Assembly (NCBI RefSeq): GCF_036324505.1
Contig: NC_086356.1
Coordinates: 12,695,244 to 12,759,243 of the forward strand
DNA: 64,000 nucleotides
From: Eleginops maclovinus
Taxonomy: Eukaryota > Chordata > Actinopteri > Perciformes > Eleginopidae
Direction of reading: 5' to 3'
The position numbers and the translations under genes are program-made. Positions 1 to 14,090 of the stretch are shown piece by piece (the stretch's first letter is position 1; the number at the start of each line of letters is the position of its first letter). The notes below the pieces were generated by a model. It was not told where the DNA came from, ran no database searches, and was given only the letters and a program-made list of their open reading frames with translations.

Positions 1-3000
1 CATGTAATCTGAACGTATCCCTATAACACAGTGAGTCATACAGGACCCTAAAAACAGCATGTGAAAATGTGTGTGATTTCACCGAATTGTTTAAATGTAT
101 TCATGCATGCAACTATAATCATTCAAGCTGCAAAGTATATGAGAATGACGGTGACATGCTTAATTAATATAATACAAAACTCAGTTGTCCATTTGCATGC
201 AATAGGGCAGCTCACAAAATTCTTCAATTAGAACTATTGTTTGTTTCCCATTGTCTCACATTTTCCCTGTGATGACAAAATACATTTTAATTATCCACAC
301 TACAGAGGACTCACACGTTGTTCTTTTTATCTCGCTGCATCAAAATATAATTGTATTAGTGTTTTTCATTTCATGATATGTACAAAACCAACAAACAGTT
401 GGAACAGGAAACTAATGAACAGTTATGTTACCAGGCACACAACTATCCCCAATCGAACACTCTGTCCAGTGTTAGACCTGACACGGCAGCCTCCTGATTT
501 CCGTCTCTGGTATTGACTCAGTCGTTTAAAGCAGCCTGGCCACCAGGGCCCATAACAAAGGTAGGTTCATGGAACCAGCCAACGAAATCAGGAAGGAAAG
601 AACCAATGCATTTCTTTTCTAAATTAACTAGACTGGAAAAGCTATAAAATGCCCGCTATGAGACCTGTTTATTATCAATTACTGTTGCTCAATGCAGCCA
701 TACTGTGAACACACATACATGTGCTGCAGCCATGTGCCTCTCTGCAAGGATTGCATGCCATGTGCAGATGCCCGGTGCACACTGAGTCCTCTCTTCTTCA
801 CTCGCCTGGTTCATTACAGCTCTCTGAACGCACGTCTGTTGCTTTCTATGAAGCTCTCGGTTACAAAGTTCAATGTTTAATATGCTGTGAAATGCAGCAG
901 TGTCAAGAACAATATCCAAGATGCCTTCATTTAAATTACCGGTCTGGAAGAAGGGATAAATGAAGCCAAGGAACATTCCCAAAAAGGCAGACTTTAGTGG
1001 TTGTCGAACCACACATAATTATAAAGGTGGGTTTAAAAGTGAGATCTTGTCTGAAAAATAAGACATGTATTTTTGAACTCAAATTACTTTGCATATATGC
1101 GTATTTTCCTTTCCACGCCAGTATGGAATATATTCTGCAGCACATAAACAGCAGTGATGTAGGTTCTTTTTACAGGATTGTTTTTTTAATTGCGAGGTGG
1201 GTAACTTCTCTAAATTAGCTTTTCCTCTTCTGACCAGCAACTAGGAGAGCCGTTAAAACCATGTGGTAAGAGATGAGACTGCTCACACTGCTAACTCCTT
1301 CACCACTCTGGAATCAAAGTGTGGTTTGTATCGTCTTGTACCACAGAGACTGCAGGCAGGAGGCGTGATCCGTCCTTCACACAGTTCGACAGAAGTTTGA
1401 CAGCATGTGGTCTGTCATCACTGAGGATGACATTGCTTAAAATCTGTTAATTGTAAACACACTAGTGGTGCACACTGTCAATCTGTGGTACAAGAGGCAA
1501 ATGTATGACTTATTGCAGGAAGTGCCTGTCTTCTTCTGTCTGCTTCTTTTCCAAATTGCCCAGTGTGAAAATACTGAATGTTCCTAGTCCTTGCTTTGTG
1601 AGGGATTCAATTTGTATAATAATCATTCATAGCAATAAACACATTTTTAATTAGGCTTGTCAGATGTATATGAATGATCAGATTTTAGAACCATATTCCA
1701 AGAGACCACAGATCAGTGAAATGTGGACTGTATTAAATATTTGATTGTGTAATGTATAGTCACTTTAAAAAAAATAGCATGACATTTACACTGGTGTGAG
1801 AAGTCCCATCTCGTATGACTCAACACTCTTTGTCTGAAAAGCTTTTTATGCCAGTACATCTCAAATGCATTAGCATTAATATGACTACAGGAAAATTAAG
1901 CATTTATGAAGAAGCTTCTTCGGGTCACATATCTTTGTCATACAGTGTCTACATTTCATAGCTATTACTGCACTGATTTTTCTGTTAATTTTGTTATTTC
2001 AAAGGCAGCGGTGACAATATAGTCAACACATCAAGATTATTTTCTCATAAAACGTTCTTCTTATGTTTGATAAGGTAATGAAAAGTAAACTGGCCTGCAG
2101 CTCCATCCAGACTAAATGAGAGGAAAGATTAAGATAAATAGCTACATCTGGCTTTCACTTGAAACTCTAAAGGAAGTGGAGATAACCAAGGAGGGTCTGG
2201 TTATTCATCACCATCTAGACATGCGCCCGTACACAACTGTATGGGCTTAGAAAAACAGACATGGACAGACAGAAACTCGCCAGCCATGCATACTCCAAAG
2301 CAGCACCTGACTTTGGGTCCTGTTTTAAGAAAAAACAAAGTAATGCTGTAGAGGAGCAGAAAGGAAAGCGATGGATTGACAGCTGGGCTAGGAGGGAACC
2401 TGGTTAATTTCACCTATCATGCAGCCCCTTAGTGCCCCACACATCCCCTTGAATCTCTTTCTCTTTTCTCTCCACTCTTTTGTTCTCGAGGGAGCAACTT
2501 TTCCTCCAGATCCTGACTGACATAAACCCCAGAGCCTCAGACCCCAAACTGAATTTGCTGCAGACCCTAGGCTGCTTGTCTTCTGTCTGCTTCATCTATC
2601 TCTTTCTTCCACGATTTCCATCCCCTTAACCATCGCCCCCTTTGTTCTTGCAGTCGATCGATGCACCATAACTCAACTGGCCTCCAGTGTTTGATGTCTG
2701 AGCTCTGGATATCATTTCAACCGTTTTCGTTGAACCACCCTGATAATACCAAGTCTCACGAACGCAGACGTGCAAGTCATGTGCACACACACACATACAC
2801 ACATACTCTGACACACACATAGAGCCACGATATACTTTACTTACTACAGAGGGATATATCGCAAGGGGAAAAGTCTGCGGTAAATCTTCATACACAGTAA
2901 ACCTGAAAACAGTAGACATTATGTCACAAGACCCAGCATTCTGTACAGCTGTACTGTTCAAACAATTATAATCAGTAATCTAAAAGCTGAACTACCTGAG

Positions 3001-4020
3001 AGTAGTGTCCTTTAGTCACATACGAACATTAATTACCCAGTTGTCCATGTGTAGTTTGAAACAGTCCTGGTAAAGTCTTTATCTCAACCCAAACTCAAAA
3101 AGCATTTTTAGATTTCTGCTGTAAATTCTGTTTGCGTTGACCAAGGTGTCTGAAATTGTATGTACTGTTGTATTTTTTGCAACTTTACGTATACAAATGG
3201 GTGGTAGGATGGCATAGACCTGCACTTATTAAAACTTTATCTATATTAGGTTTGCTATAGAATTATCTTCTTTTGCCGCAATATCCAACCTTTTTCTAAT
3301 GCAGTTAATACTGGGCAACACAGCCCAACCACAATTTTATCAATTAAAATCTGTGTGTTTTTGAGCCTTGCTTAAGAACACAGCAGCAATGAGAAAGAGC
3401 ATATGCCAACAGCTTTTACTGGCATGTGAATAACATTTTGTCCTGTTACACAATAAAGAAGAACAGGGAAGACATTCTGACAAAGGTATTTAGTTAATAG
3501 TATTAAGTAAATAATAATTATATAACAAGAGTATATCATACAGTTCCTTTGTGATTTGCACAAACTGTGTCGTTTGATAAACCGTGGCTTCTTTACTTCT
3601 TTATAAAAGGATGATTGAACTATAATACTGACAATATTGACATTCATTTCATTTAATGGGAAAGTTATGATGTTGCTTTCTGGTGGCCTAAATGTCTTTT
3701 AATTCTGCTTGATTTACATTTAATTAAGTTTTGCAGAATTTAAGCAGCAACTTTAAGACCAGGTGCTATGACAGTGCCTTTTACATTCAGATATAAGAAA
3801 CTGTGAATTGTTTTATTTTGAAAATGATTTATAACTCAGAGCAACAGCAGCTTGTCAGGTATTCAGATTGCTTTAAATTTAAACCGTTACGAGCTTATTT
3901 GTTCAGTATGGAAAACTGTACCACCAAACTTACTGAATAAAGAGATTAGAGTACTAAACGAGAATTTTATTTCTCAAGCTGTTTATGTACAAGGTGTAAT
4001 TTGATATAATAATCTAAACA

Positions 4021-4061
4021 GTTTACAGAGGGAGTTTCTTACCTAAACTCCCTCTGTAAAC
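4021..4061. repeat. Perfect 17-bp inverted repeat (hairpin)
   Basis: The arms gtttacagagggagttt (4021-4037) and aaactccctctgtaaac (4045-4061) are exact reverse complements separated by a 7-base loop. No coding gene lies nearby. It could be a young palindrome, a short mobile-element remnant or a structured transcript; the stem is shorter than a typical microRNA precursor. Confidence 0.85.
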
Positions 4062-5169
4062 CGTATATCCGTGAGAGATCTTATTTGACCTATCATGTCA
4101 TGAGATAGAGGAGTGTGTTCAGGTGCAATGAGCTGGGAGGGAGTGCAGTTGTCATGTTCCCTAACGTGTAGCAGGATGTATTGCTGGCATAAGCAGCAGG
4201 GGAGATCCAGAGTCTCTCCTGAACACTCACAGCCTCATGAAAGAATGATGGTTGATTACCTGCAGGAGATGAGCTACGCGGCCCTCCAGAGTCACAGGAT
4301 AGCACTTTAGCACTGCGAAGAGACGACCGAGGAAGAAGGAAGGAGAAAATCCATCTTTGTCCCGTTTGTAAATTGAGGAGGTTGGGGGCTACAATTGTCT
4401 AGAAAATAAGACCCCACACATTTAATGATTTAAAGCATGATCTCACATTTTCACATTCAATTTCTGGGCACTTTTAAGGCCAAATGTGTTTGTTATTTTC
4501 TAAAACAAAGTAGAAGCAAACAATGTGACCAGACATTTAGAGCTGTCTTTTTTTTTTTTAAATGGCAACATTCACAGACCTATGCAAAAATGTGAATGTC
4601 TGACACTTAATCCCATCAAAATATTTAATTTATATTCCTTTATTAGCTACTTCAATTAACATGACAAAACACTGTTACCAGCTACTTGTTGGTTTCAGAC
4701 TAAACTTGAGTCATATTTTCTTCATATATTTTTTTGACTTTACAATCGATACCGGTTTTGTGCCACAGCCCCACTCTCTGGGAGAACAAGGTCCAGATGG
4801 CTTGGGGGCCCCATCAGTTTTCTTCCAGCAGCCACTCCGCTTATCGGCAAGTTCACTTCACTTCAAGGAACCATTGACAGCTCTGTTAATTAGCACCTTT
4901 AGCCCTTTTTCCAAGACATGTATCACACTAAGACATTCATATGTCCATTAACTCCTGTCCTCTTCCTGCAAATTTAGCGTGTTGGTCCGGTTGGGTTTTC
5001 ATTGATATCCTCTTATCCTGCAAATGAAACACAATGATTGATTCATGTTGACAATTTTTCCAACATATAACAGCCTATTTCTTTTCAAAATTGTAATCAT
5101 CAGTACTCAAATGCTCATGCAACACAAGTGTAATTGTAAATGAGATATTCAGAGTTACAATGAGTGAAC

Positions 5170-5566
<397 letters not shown>

Positions 5567-6377
5567 GTCTCCTCTTTATCATCACCACGGCCTCATACTA
5601 TGCACCCTCACTGAACAAAAGATATGCTTTGTCTGAAACTGGAAGCCATAAGACACAGTTCACAGTGCAGGGTCAGTCCCGGGCCCTTGGCCCCTACCCT
5701 TAGCGGAACTGAGTTCCTGACCTGTCGGCCATTTGTCCGAAGCACAGGTTCGACCCCAGACAGCCCGCAGAGGAGGAGAATCAACCCACAGCTTTGATCT
5801 GCTGTTACCATGGATTGGGAGTAATGAAAGTGCCCCTGCTAAATTACAGTGGGGTTCAAAAGACACATGAAAAATCATGTCCGGCAGCCACAGGTGACTG
5901 ATACAGACCCAGGTCACATTCTGTACTTAATTGGCAATGATGATAGCAGGAGGATCAATATGTATTATTACATTAAAAATAGCCATCCTCTGCCTCTTCT
6001 GGGGTATAATTCAAAATATTCCCCAGACCTGAAGAACATTACTTTCAAAATAAGAATAATAAAAATAGCTAGTTCTTTGTATTGTTCTTATTGAGGAGTG
6101 GTTTGGTTCTAAGATGTACATCAGAGTCTTCTTGCCTGAGGGACACAAGCATACATTTGCAATTTTTATAAAAGATCAATAAAAAGATCTGGACACGGCT
6201 TTAATCCTCCTATGTGTTTGAAGTGGCTGTTTTTGGGGCGGGACAAAGGGTGTTGATGGATAGCCACTTGGCCTATAGGGCCGGCTGAGGTTCCTCCAGA
6301 AGGTCACGTCCTGTCTGGCCCCTGTCCACTGCACACTTCCACAACATATCCGGGGTCTCGGCCCTCCAAACTGGCTG

Positions 6378-6385
6378 ACACACAC

Positions 6386-6465
<80 letters not shown>
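6378..6465. repeat. (CA)n microsatellite
   Basis: About 88 bp of CA dinucleotides with one AA interruption near 6386. The cysteine/valine-rich frames on the minus strand across this stretch come from the repeat. Confidence 0.97.
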
Positions 6466-6473
<8 letters not shown>

Positions 6474-6643
6474 CACTCTCTGTACCCCCTCGGCGCCATG
6501 CTGCGGTGGTGGTCAGGGCCTTGCGTGCCATCGAGGGTCTGGCGTGAGGGGTAGGGGAGGAAGCATGAGGGGGAGGGAGAGATGGGAAAATAATCTTCAT
6601 CCAATCACAACCCTCAATTCTCCTTATGGAAAAGGTTACAGCA

Positions 6644-6680
6644 CCCCACCCCCCCCACCCCCCACCCCCATCTACCCCCT
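6644..6680 (-). other. C-rich tract, potential G-quadruplex on minus strand
   Basis: The plus strand shows successive runs of four to eight C separated by single A bases, then a further run of five C near 6675. The minus strand therefore has at least four G-runs with one-base loops, the classical intramolecular G-quadruplex pattern. There is no adjacent gene. Confidence 0.7.
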
Positions 6681-9600
6681 TCCCAAGTCACTGTAGCTGT
6701 ACTTTTTAGGTTATTCTGTCTTTCACATCTTTATTACTCAACACAGATGTAAAGAATATAACCTGTTAGCTCTGCACCTGGCTCTAAATATGTTTTTGGC
6801 TTCAAGGGATTCCTAAAATTCAGCTCTATGATATTACTGAAAAGTAATGGCCACTTTTTAAAGATGCTGCATAGTGTTAACTTAAGAGTGATCTCTGATG
6901 AATGGCAACTAACACAAACTTTTCCACAGTTTGTCGGCCGATCGCTTCAAGTCCACTCAGAAACATCCAAAACTCAAACCATGATGGGAGGCCTAGAGAA
7001 GCTCCCTGATTTCCAGCCTGCTCTGCAAGACCTTGGACAATGGCTGTAGCACCATCTCTTGGCAGGTAAGGTTAGTACAACAGTAAAAAGCCTTTTCTTT
7101 GGACAAAAAAGGTAATTTCACAGAGAAATTGCTTGATTAATCATATGAAAAAGAGTAGATTAAACTGGGGAAATGAACATGCATAGTATTGTTTTACTTA
7201 ATGTTGAAAAAAAGATAACATTTGGTGATGTGGTCACAGTTTTTGATTAAAAGCTTTGACCAACAAAAATATAAAAATATATATTAAAGACTCATTCTTG
7301 ATTTCTTTTTTGGTAGAAAGTTCTAAAATGCATTATTAAAGTGATTGGAAATGTTGGTGATAATGTGTTTGTATATTTTAGCCAACAAAATAATATTCTA
7401 AACTATTTCAAACTGCTTAAAGTTTTTGAAGTGTCATATAAAATAAGTTAAATATCAATTTTTGGAGTGGCCAGCATCTCCAGAGCTCTGTTTTAATACT
7501 TTTTGTGATCTTGTAATCCAGGGTTTGTCTTGAGCCTTCTCTTACTTCAATGTCCACTGATTATTTAGATTTTCTGTGTTTCTCTGATCCTGGGAAGACA
7601 AATGAAGTGCGTAACCACAGAGAGACAGAGCACTCACAGAGGGTGAAAAGAGAGTCTGGGAAAACATTCCTTAGACAAGGAAAGAAGAGATGGGAAGAAA
7701 AAGGAAGGACGGAAAGACGTGGTAATGACATTTTTCAATATGCCCAGTCTTCAGCAATCTTAAACAAACAGATTAGGATGGACTGACATTGCTGAAGTTA
7801 AACTTTAGAAAGGATAAGAGTATGGCACTTTCACAGCTGTACAGTCCAAAAGCATGAGCTAACATGGATTGCTGTTGTGTGTTATCAGACATTCGACATT
7901 CTACATGATCACACTTACACTGAATGAGCATATCTTAATAGGTATAGCGGTTTTGGATCAGATTTACACTAAAATCCCATTAACCCATAAGGTATTGTCA
8001 TGATATGATCAAAGCAAAACACAACTCTGCTCTCCCCATTCATTAATAATGTACAGCAGATGAGAAAAGGGAGCTACACAGGGCTTGGGAATGGTTGAGA
8101 AAAAGAATTGTGGATGAAAACTACAAAAAGTAAGTGTGAAGAGTTTAGTGTGAAATTGAACAGACTGGTATTAGAAGTGCAAGAGGAAGTGTATTCAAAG
8201 TGTTCAGTAAGACCAGGGTCGCTTTAGGATCAGTGCCAGAGAAGGGAGGAAGGTGTTGACTAGATGCAAACGAGTTGGCCCCATCAAGGAGCGACATGAA
8301 GCTGATAACCCACTTTCCACCCACCCTGAGCGACCTCTTTATATGGCTTTGTGACGGGGCCCCAGGCACCTGAGCATCCCCAAAAATAACCCTCCCTGAG
8401 TCCTGATCCATTCGGCTGTGGCTCCATGCCAACATGTTTCCCCCTTAACAGCACACCACACAGGAGTCTCTGTTGTACTCTTAATCATTCACATAAACAA
8501 ATCAATTAATCGTATCTACCTTAACTATGTGTAAATGTATCTTAAAGGGACACACAGGATCAAATCACACTTTCAGTAGTTGAATGGGTTTGCTGAATTT
8601 TTGAAAAGGGAAAAGGAGACTGTTGAACTGTGCCCTTTGGTTGTATATTTAACCAGCTTCACCACATATGCATTCAGGCATTCTATTTTTTTCTACTTTA
8701 GACTTCACACAACAATCCCAGCAACCTCTATGTTTAGGGTTCGCCAATGACACAAAATACAGAAAGTGTGAGAAGATACTGGGGCCAATAAAAGTGTGCG
8801 AAACAGGAAAAAAGAGGCCTTTGCGTGCTGACTGTATTTCATTTTCATGGCACAAAGGCAAGCAGCGGAAACACTGTCCTGCAGCTTGCTTTAGACGTAA
8901 TAGTCCCTGCTGAAAAGCCTCTTTCCTTTCTCAGAGGGTGCATCCAGATTTACAGCTTGACAGCAGTAACAGATCATAGCAGAGACGTGGCGCTCTGGCA
9001 AGGAAAGATGTTCTTTACATTACAATTGGCAGGTGGTGTTTTCAGTCGGCACGGTTTTCCCCGTTTAATCAGAAACCAGAAGATTGGATGCTTTATAAAT
9101 AGGATTATCATGTGACAGCAGGATATTTATTTATACATCTGTAAATCTTCAGATATCTTAAATTGTCCCCAAACACTTCCAAACCCACAGGAAGTCACAC
9201 ATATATTAAAATAACCATTACAAAAGATCCAAAAATAATGATTACAAATGAGAAGGTCACATAAGTCACACAGGTAAAGCAGTGGACATGCTGGAGGGCC
9301 AGGAGGTTACCAGTTATAAGATTTGCTGGAAACCTAAGGAAGGTTTCTTTAAATAGTTTTAGCAGAAACAAAATGTTATACACATAGTTTTGTATACAGC
9401 AAGAGTAACCAAGCATTAGAAGAATTTAACTTGTAGATCCTGTCTTCAAAAGTGTATTTTCATTCAGTGTTTACTGCCAGAGCCATTTCTGAACTTCAGT
9501 TTGTCACACTTCATCATAGAAATTTTACATTTTCAAAGGGATTTCAGATCGTGTGATCATTCTCCCAATCTGGTTCTTGTTCAACTTACTGTAAATGGCC

Positions 9601-10400
9601 TACAGCCATTCCAACCCCAACAGTCGTTTCTATCTCTAATTAGGATGTTTCTGGCCCGGAAAAGGTCCCAGCGACAGCAGTTCTCCCCTTGTGATCAAGC
9701 TAATTTAGGGTTCCCTTTAAGCGCCTGGATGTTAGGCTGTTCCAAACCTTTTCAAAAGCTGCCTGTTGTCCAATACAAAGCCACAGCACTGCAATTATTA
9801 TAATGACAATAAACCGAGCTAACCAGCAGTTGAACCTAACAACGTCTCAGCTCCAGGCAATACAACTGTATGCCCTTCATTGAAAAATCAACAGAAAATG
9901 CACCATTGAAGGAATTTGCTAATGAGTTGTCATCACTTTTCTACATTGGACAAAGAAATTGTTGAGGTGAGAGCGGCTAATGTCAGTCATGTTGGCCCTG
10001 TCATTTCTCAAGTGGCCCTTTTGCCTCGTAAGCGATAGCCTGAGAAAAGGCAATCTTATCATCGTACGGAGCACACGGAGGAGAGCCAGACTGCAGGGAC
10101 GGCTGCTCGGGACACAATAAAACAGACACAACACACTCACATATCTGCAAACAGATAATTGCTTTGATAATGGATTAAGATTATTGAGATCATTACTGGA
10201 AAATGTCCCATCATATTGGGTAGGGTGAGGTTTTTTTTGTGTTAAGCTTTTCCAGAAAGGAAACTTTGCTACCTATTTTGATATTAATACAGAATTGATA
10301 TTGTAAGTAATATTCAATTATTCTCTATACTATTGTTGTATTTTAAGTCACTTAATCATAGCTCTTAGTTCTACTAGATAGTTACACACATCATGTCATG

Positions 10401-10438
10401 TATAACATGATGTGTATAACATTACACATCATGTTATA
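10401..10438. repeat. Perfect 16-bp inverted repeat (hairpin)
   Basis: tataacatgatgtgta (10401-10416) and tacacatcatgttata (10423-10438) are exact reverse complements around a 6-base spacer. Further copies of the catgatgtg/cacatcatg theme flank the hairpin from about 10385, so the motif looks locally duplicated. Confidence 0.85.
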
Positions 10439-12871
10439 CGTTTTACACAATTGCCGCAATTTTTCAAAACCATTAAATGTTGCCCCTTTCCATAGAGGCA
10501 GATATTGTCCCCTGTATATCAGCTCTGCTCTGGTCAGTTCAGGGATCTTAGTTTTATTCTGTTAAATTACATTTACCATGAGCTATCGGTACAGTGTACT
10601 GTCATCATTTTCCACATGTTTTTTTCTTCCAGGCAGATACTGAGTACTGAAACAATGCCATAAGATTTGACTTGTGGGGACCAGAAATGCAGTTGCAAGC
10701 AGTCTTTCAAAGTGCCAAGAATCACTTTTCTACAAGACAATGTGATTAACTCAAACTAATTGGTCGATTCATAGGAAATGGTATGATTTGGTTGGCAAAA
10801 CCAGAACCATTAGTAATCCAAATTTACACAGATGTGTAATCAATTGAAACAAAGCATCTATAATTAGCGTTTCAATTAAAAAAAAGCCTTGGTCAAATAT
10901 CTGCATTTGAGGTCCCTTTAATGTTTACAATGGTCTGTCCTCTACAGCTACATAACCACCACATATCATTTATATCCCACAAGAGAGCAGTACTCTGATG
11001 CCCAGGCTCTTCAGCATATCTCAAGTGGATGCTGTGTCAGTCCTGGGAACTGTAAACAAAGATAAAGCTGCCGTTCCTGATTACTGGAGAGCTGCTGCAG
11101 CACTGGAAAGCCCTGGATGGGAAGAGGGGCCATCAGATGGACGAGGGAGGGGAGGGATGGTTTCAGAAGACGGGATATGAGGTAAAGGCCGGCTGTAGCT
11201 CAGTATCTCTGCGGGAGGATTAACTGATATTGTAGGCAACATAACCTCTTTCACTCCGGTTTGTTCTGGTCCCAGACAGTCAGGGGACAGACAGTACAAA
11301 TGTCCTATCTGGATGATGCTCTCCACAACTAACTTCTATAGCCAGACCATGCTTTGCTCAAGTGTGTTTTATCATGCCACTCCAACAATTAAGCTGCATT
11401 GAAAAGTTCAGTCTCACTTTCAGACAGTATCCTCATTGCTGAAATATACATTAAAAAAAATGTAAAAGCCTAATTTGGACATTAAAAAGTCACAGTCAGT
11501 TATTCAGTCCAACAATACAGCAGGTTTTAGCGATATATAGTTTTTTAAGGGATCATTTTCATCTTTTCCATATCAAATGTCCTGATTACGTACAGAATGT
11601 CAATGAATACGATGAATGATACTGATAATCTCTTTTAAAAAATGTTCAATCTGTATATGGGTTAATAAATCAAGTTATTTTCTGGAATACACTAACATTG
11701 CATTGAGTATGAGTTGTTATTTTACATGTTTATGTGTTGTTAAAAACAATTAACAATATTTTCTATTGTGTTGGTTTTATAATATGTGTCTGTAGTTTCT
11801 CTATAAACTGTAAGTCACAAGCAGTGCAAATAAATGAAACGTACCTGGTATTAAGTTATAAATAACTTTCCATTTGTTTTAATTTGTACGATATTGCGAC
11901 AGCTGTGGCTTGTCACAATCCGAAAAGCAACCTGAGACTTGCTAGCCTAACTCCCTCAACGTAGTAGTTGGTTCGTTTTATGAATGGATGTTTATTGGAA
12001 GATCCCCCTGCTATGAAATATGACAGTGGTCTGGTGTTCATCTTTGGACAATCTCCATGGTGATGCTGCAGTGTTTTGGACCAAATACATTACCCATCTA
12101 CCACCTATTTCTTACATCTTTAGCAGCATTCACGACTGGAAGTCACAAATCTCAGCCCTTGAGTAACTGCAAACATTAATAACCTACGATGGCATGTACG
12201 CATATCATCCCAAAAACAGCTTGCAGTGTAACCACATCCAGATGCACTGAGCCACTTGTCTCCCTCGCTCTCGTTAGCTGAAGGCTGTGCATGTGGTCAT
12301 GTTTTGCACCTTCCCAGCAGCTGACGAAATGAGAGAATAATCCTCGGCCAGATGATCGACTGTTGTATCTTCTGCAGGAAATAAATTACATGATCATTTG
12401 ACATGTGGCCAGAAGAAGGAAAAAACGTTGGATATGATGCTTTTCAGATGTGAGATGATGGGCCCATTATTGATGACAGAAAAACCTAAGTTCAGCATAT
12501 TGTTGGTGAAAGTAATCACAATGAATAAACAGTTAAACAGCAACGTATGTGTGAATGCAAATTATATAAAAAGCACAGCTTGTTAAATATGTTGGGTATG
12601 GTGAAAATCTCAACTTAAAGCTATGAATAACATTATTCAATGAAATATTACCGTAACGATGTAATTATAACCTAGATAATAAATGTCAAATATGTAAAGT
12701 AAAATACATTTAAATCAATAAACTTAATACCACCATCAATTGTAAGGCTTAAACCTACATGTGCTGTCAATCTCATACATTTTATTACAGGTAAGTATAT
12801 TTTCTCAATAAAACTTAAAACTTAATGTCGATGTAAATATTTAACTGTGGTTTAGAAACCAAAAAATCTTT

Positions 12872-12873
<2 letters not shown>

Positions 12874-12904
<31 letters not shown>
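12874..12904. repeat. (TA)n microsatellite
   Basis: About 31 bp of alternating TA, flanked on both sides by a ttggtata copy. Confidence 0.95.
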
Positions 12905-12907
<3 letters not shown>

Positions 12908-13512
12908 GTATATAAAATGTCAGAAGAAGTCAATGTGATGTCTTTAAATGTCTTGGTTTGTTCAAAACCCAAAGATATTTGAATGATTTTTTCTCCAGTC
13001 TTATGTGCAAACAGTCACTCATAGTCAGTGAATAAAATGTGAAATGACGTTTTGGAAACCTCTGGGACACTATGGCACACATGCAGTGCTCGTTTCCACC
13101 AAAAGAGTGCAGCATTGTACCTTATTAGGATGCTGGTACTATGTATAACATCTTGATTCAATAAAGAACATCTATCTGAGGCCTACATGTCATAGAACTG
13201 GTGGATTTAACCCCTTGTTGATCACTAATTTGTAAAAAAGAAAAGAAAAAAGAAACAGCATTATTTTTACAGTGACTTGTAAACGTTGAGGACCTTCCAT
13301 TCTCCCTCAACAAGCTGTTATAATCCAAAATTCACTGAATACATCCTAACAACTCAGTACCTTGTTTTTCATTCCCATCATTCACTGGAGCACATAGTTG
13401 GACTAATCCAGACTTTACATCAGCAGGAACAAGCCATATATACACACATTGGAACAAGGGAATAAAATGACACTAAACATTTTTTCAAAGCCAGTAGGCA
13501 CCCTGACTGTGC

Positions 13513-13518
13513 TTTATT
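13513..13518 (-). terminator. ddx54: Candidate ddx54 poly(A) signal
   Basis: The plus-strand tttatt reads AATAAA on the minus strand, about 575 bases beyond the ddx54 stop codon. It is the best canonical hexamer I noticed downstream of the gene, implying a 3' UTR of roughly 600 bases. Transcript ends could differ. Confidence 0.45.
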
Positions 13519-14090
13519 TAAATGTACAAAAGGACAGACCATAGTTCCCCTGATACTATGACCCCGTTTAATAGAACTATACTGTCATGCCATATCTAGC
13601 CCAAGTTTCTCACATCTTAAAGACTTTCTTCCAGATACAAAACTTCTGCTTTTCAAAGTTATGGACTAGAACCAGTGTTGTGTGGTGCAGCTTTAAAGAA
13701 CACAGCTTCAAGAAAGAAAAGCAATATATTTGGAAGTCATTTTATAAACACACCTTTTTTTGAGTCATCAACATGCAACTGACTGCAAATGAAGAAGCCA
13801 CTGAATCTTATTCACATCTGTATTTTTCCATCAGTTAATGTGTATAGAAATATCTCACTTCTGAAAAACACTAATCTGCCGACAGGAATGAAAGGAGGAA
13901 AATCCAGTATATTGGATTCTTCTGGTACTTTGAGGCCAGATGTTCCTCAACTCATCTCCTTATTCAATGCATAATCATGAAAGACACTGTGAAACTATAT
14001 GAATTGGTTTTTGAAGATAATAGTACTCATCATCCGGTCCACCGTAGTGCCCTCCATCTCTCTTTGATAGCATCCCCTCAAGTGTCCTCC

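Noticed and set aside
2760..2830. Imperfect CA-rich stretch
   Set aside because: Too short and degenerate to list as an array.
5849..5880. tacagtggggttcaaaag-like sequence resembling a Tc1-type transposon end
   Set aside because: No matching inverted terminal repeat or transposase frame was found nearby. One short resemblance is not enough.
7550..7786. 78-residue charged plus-strand frame
   Set aside because: It has no recognised motif, no supporting splice sites and no neighbouring exon, and it is consistent with a chance frame in purine-rich DNA.
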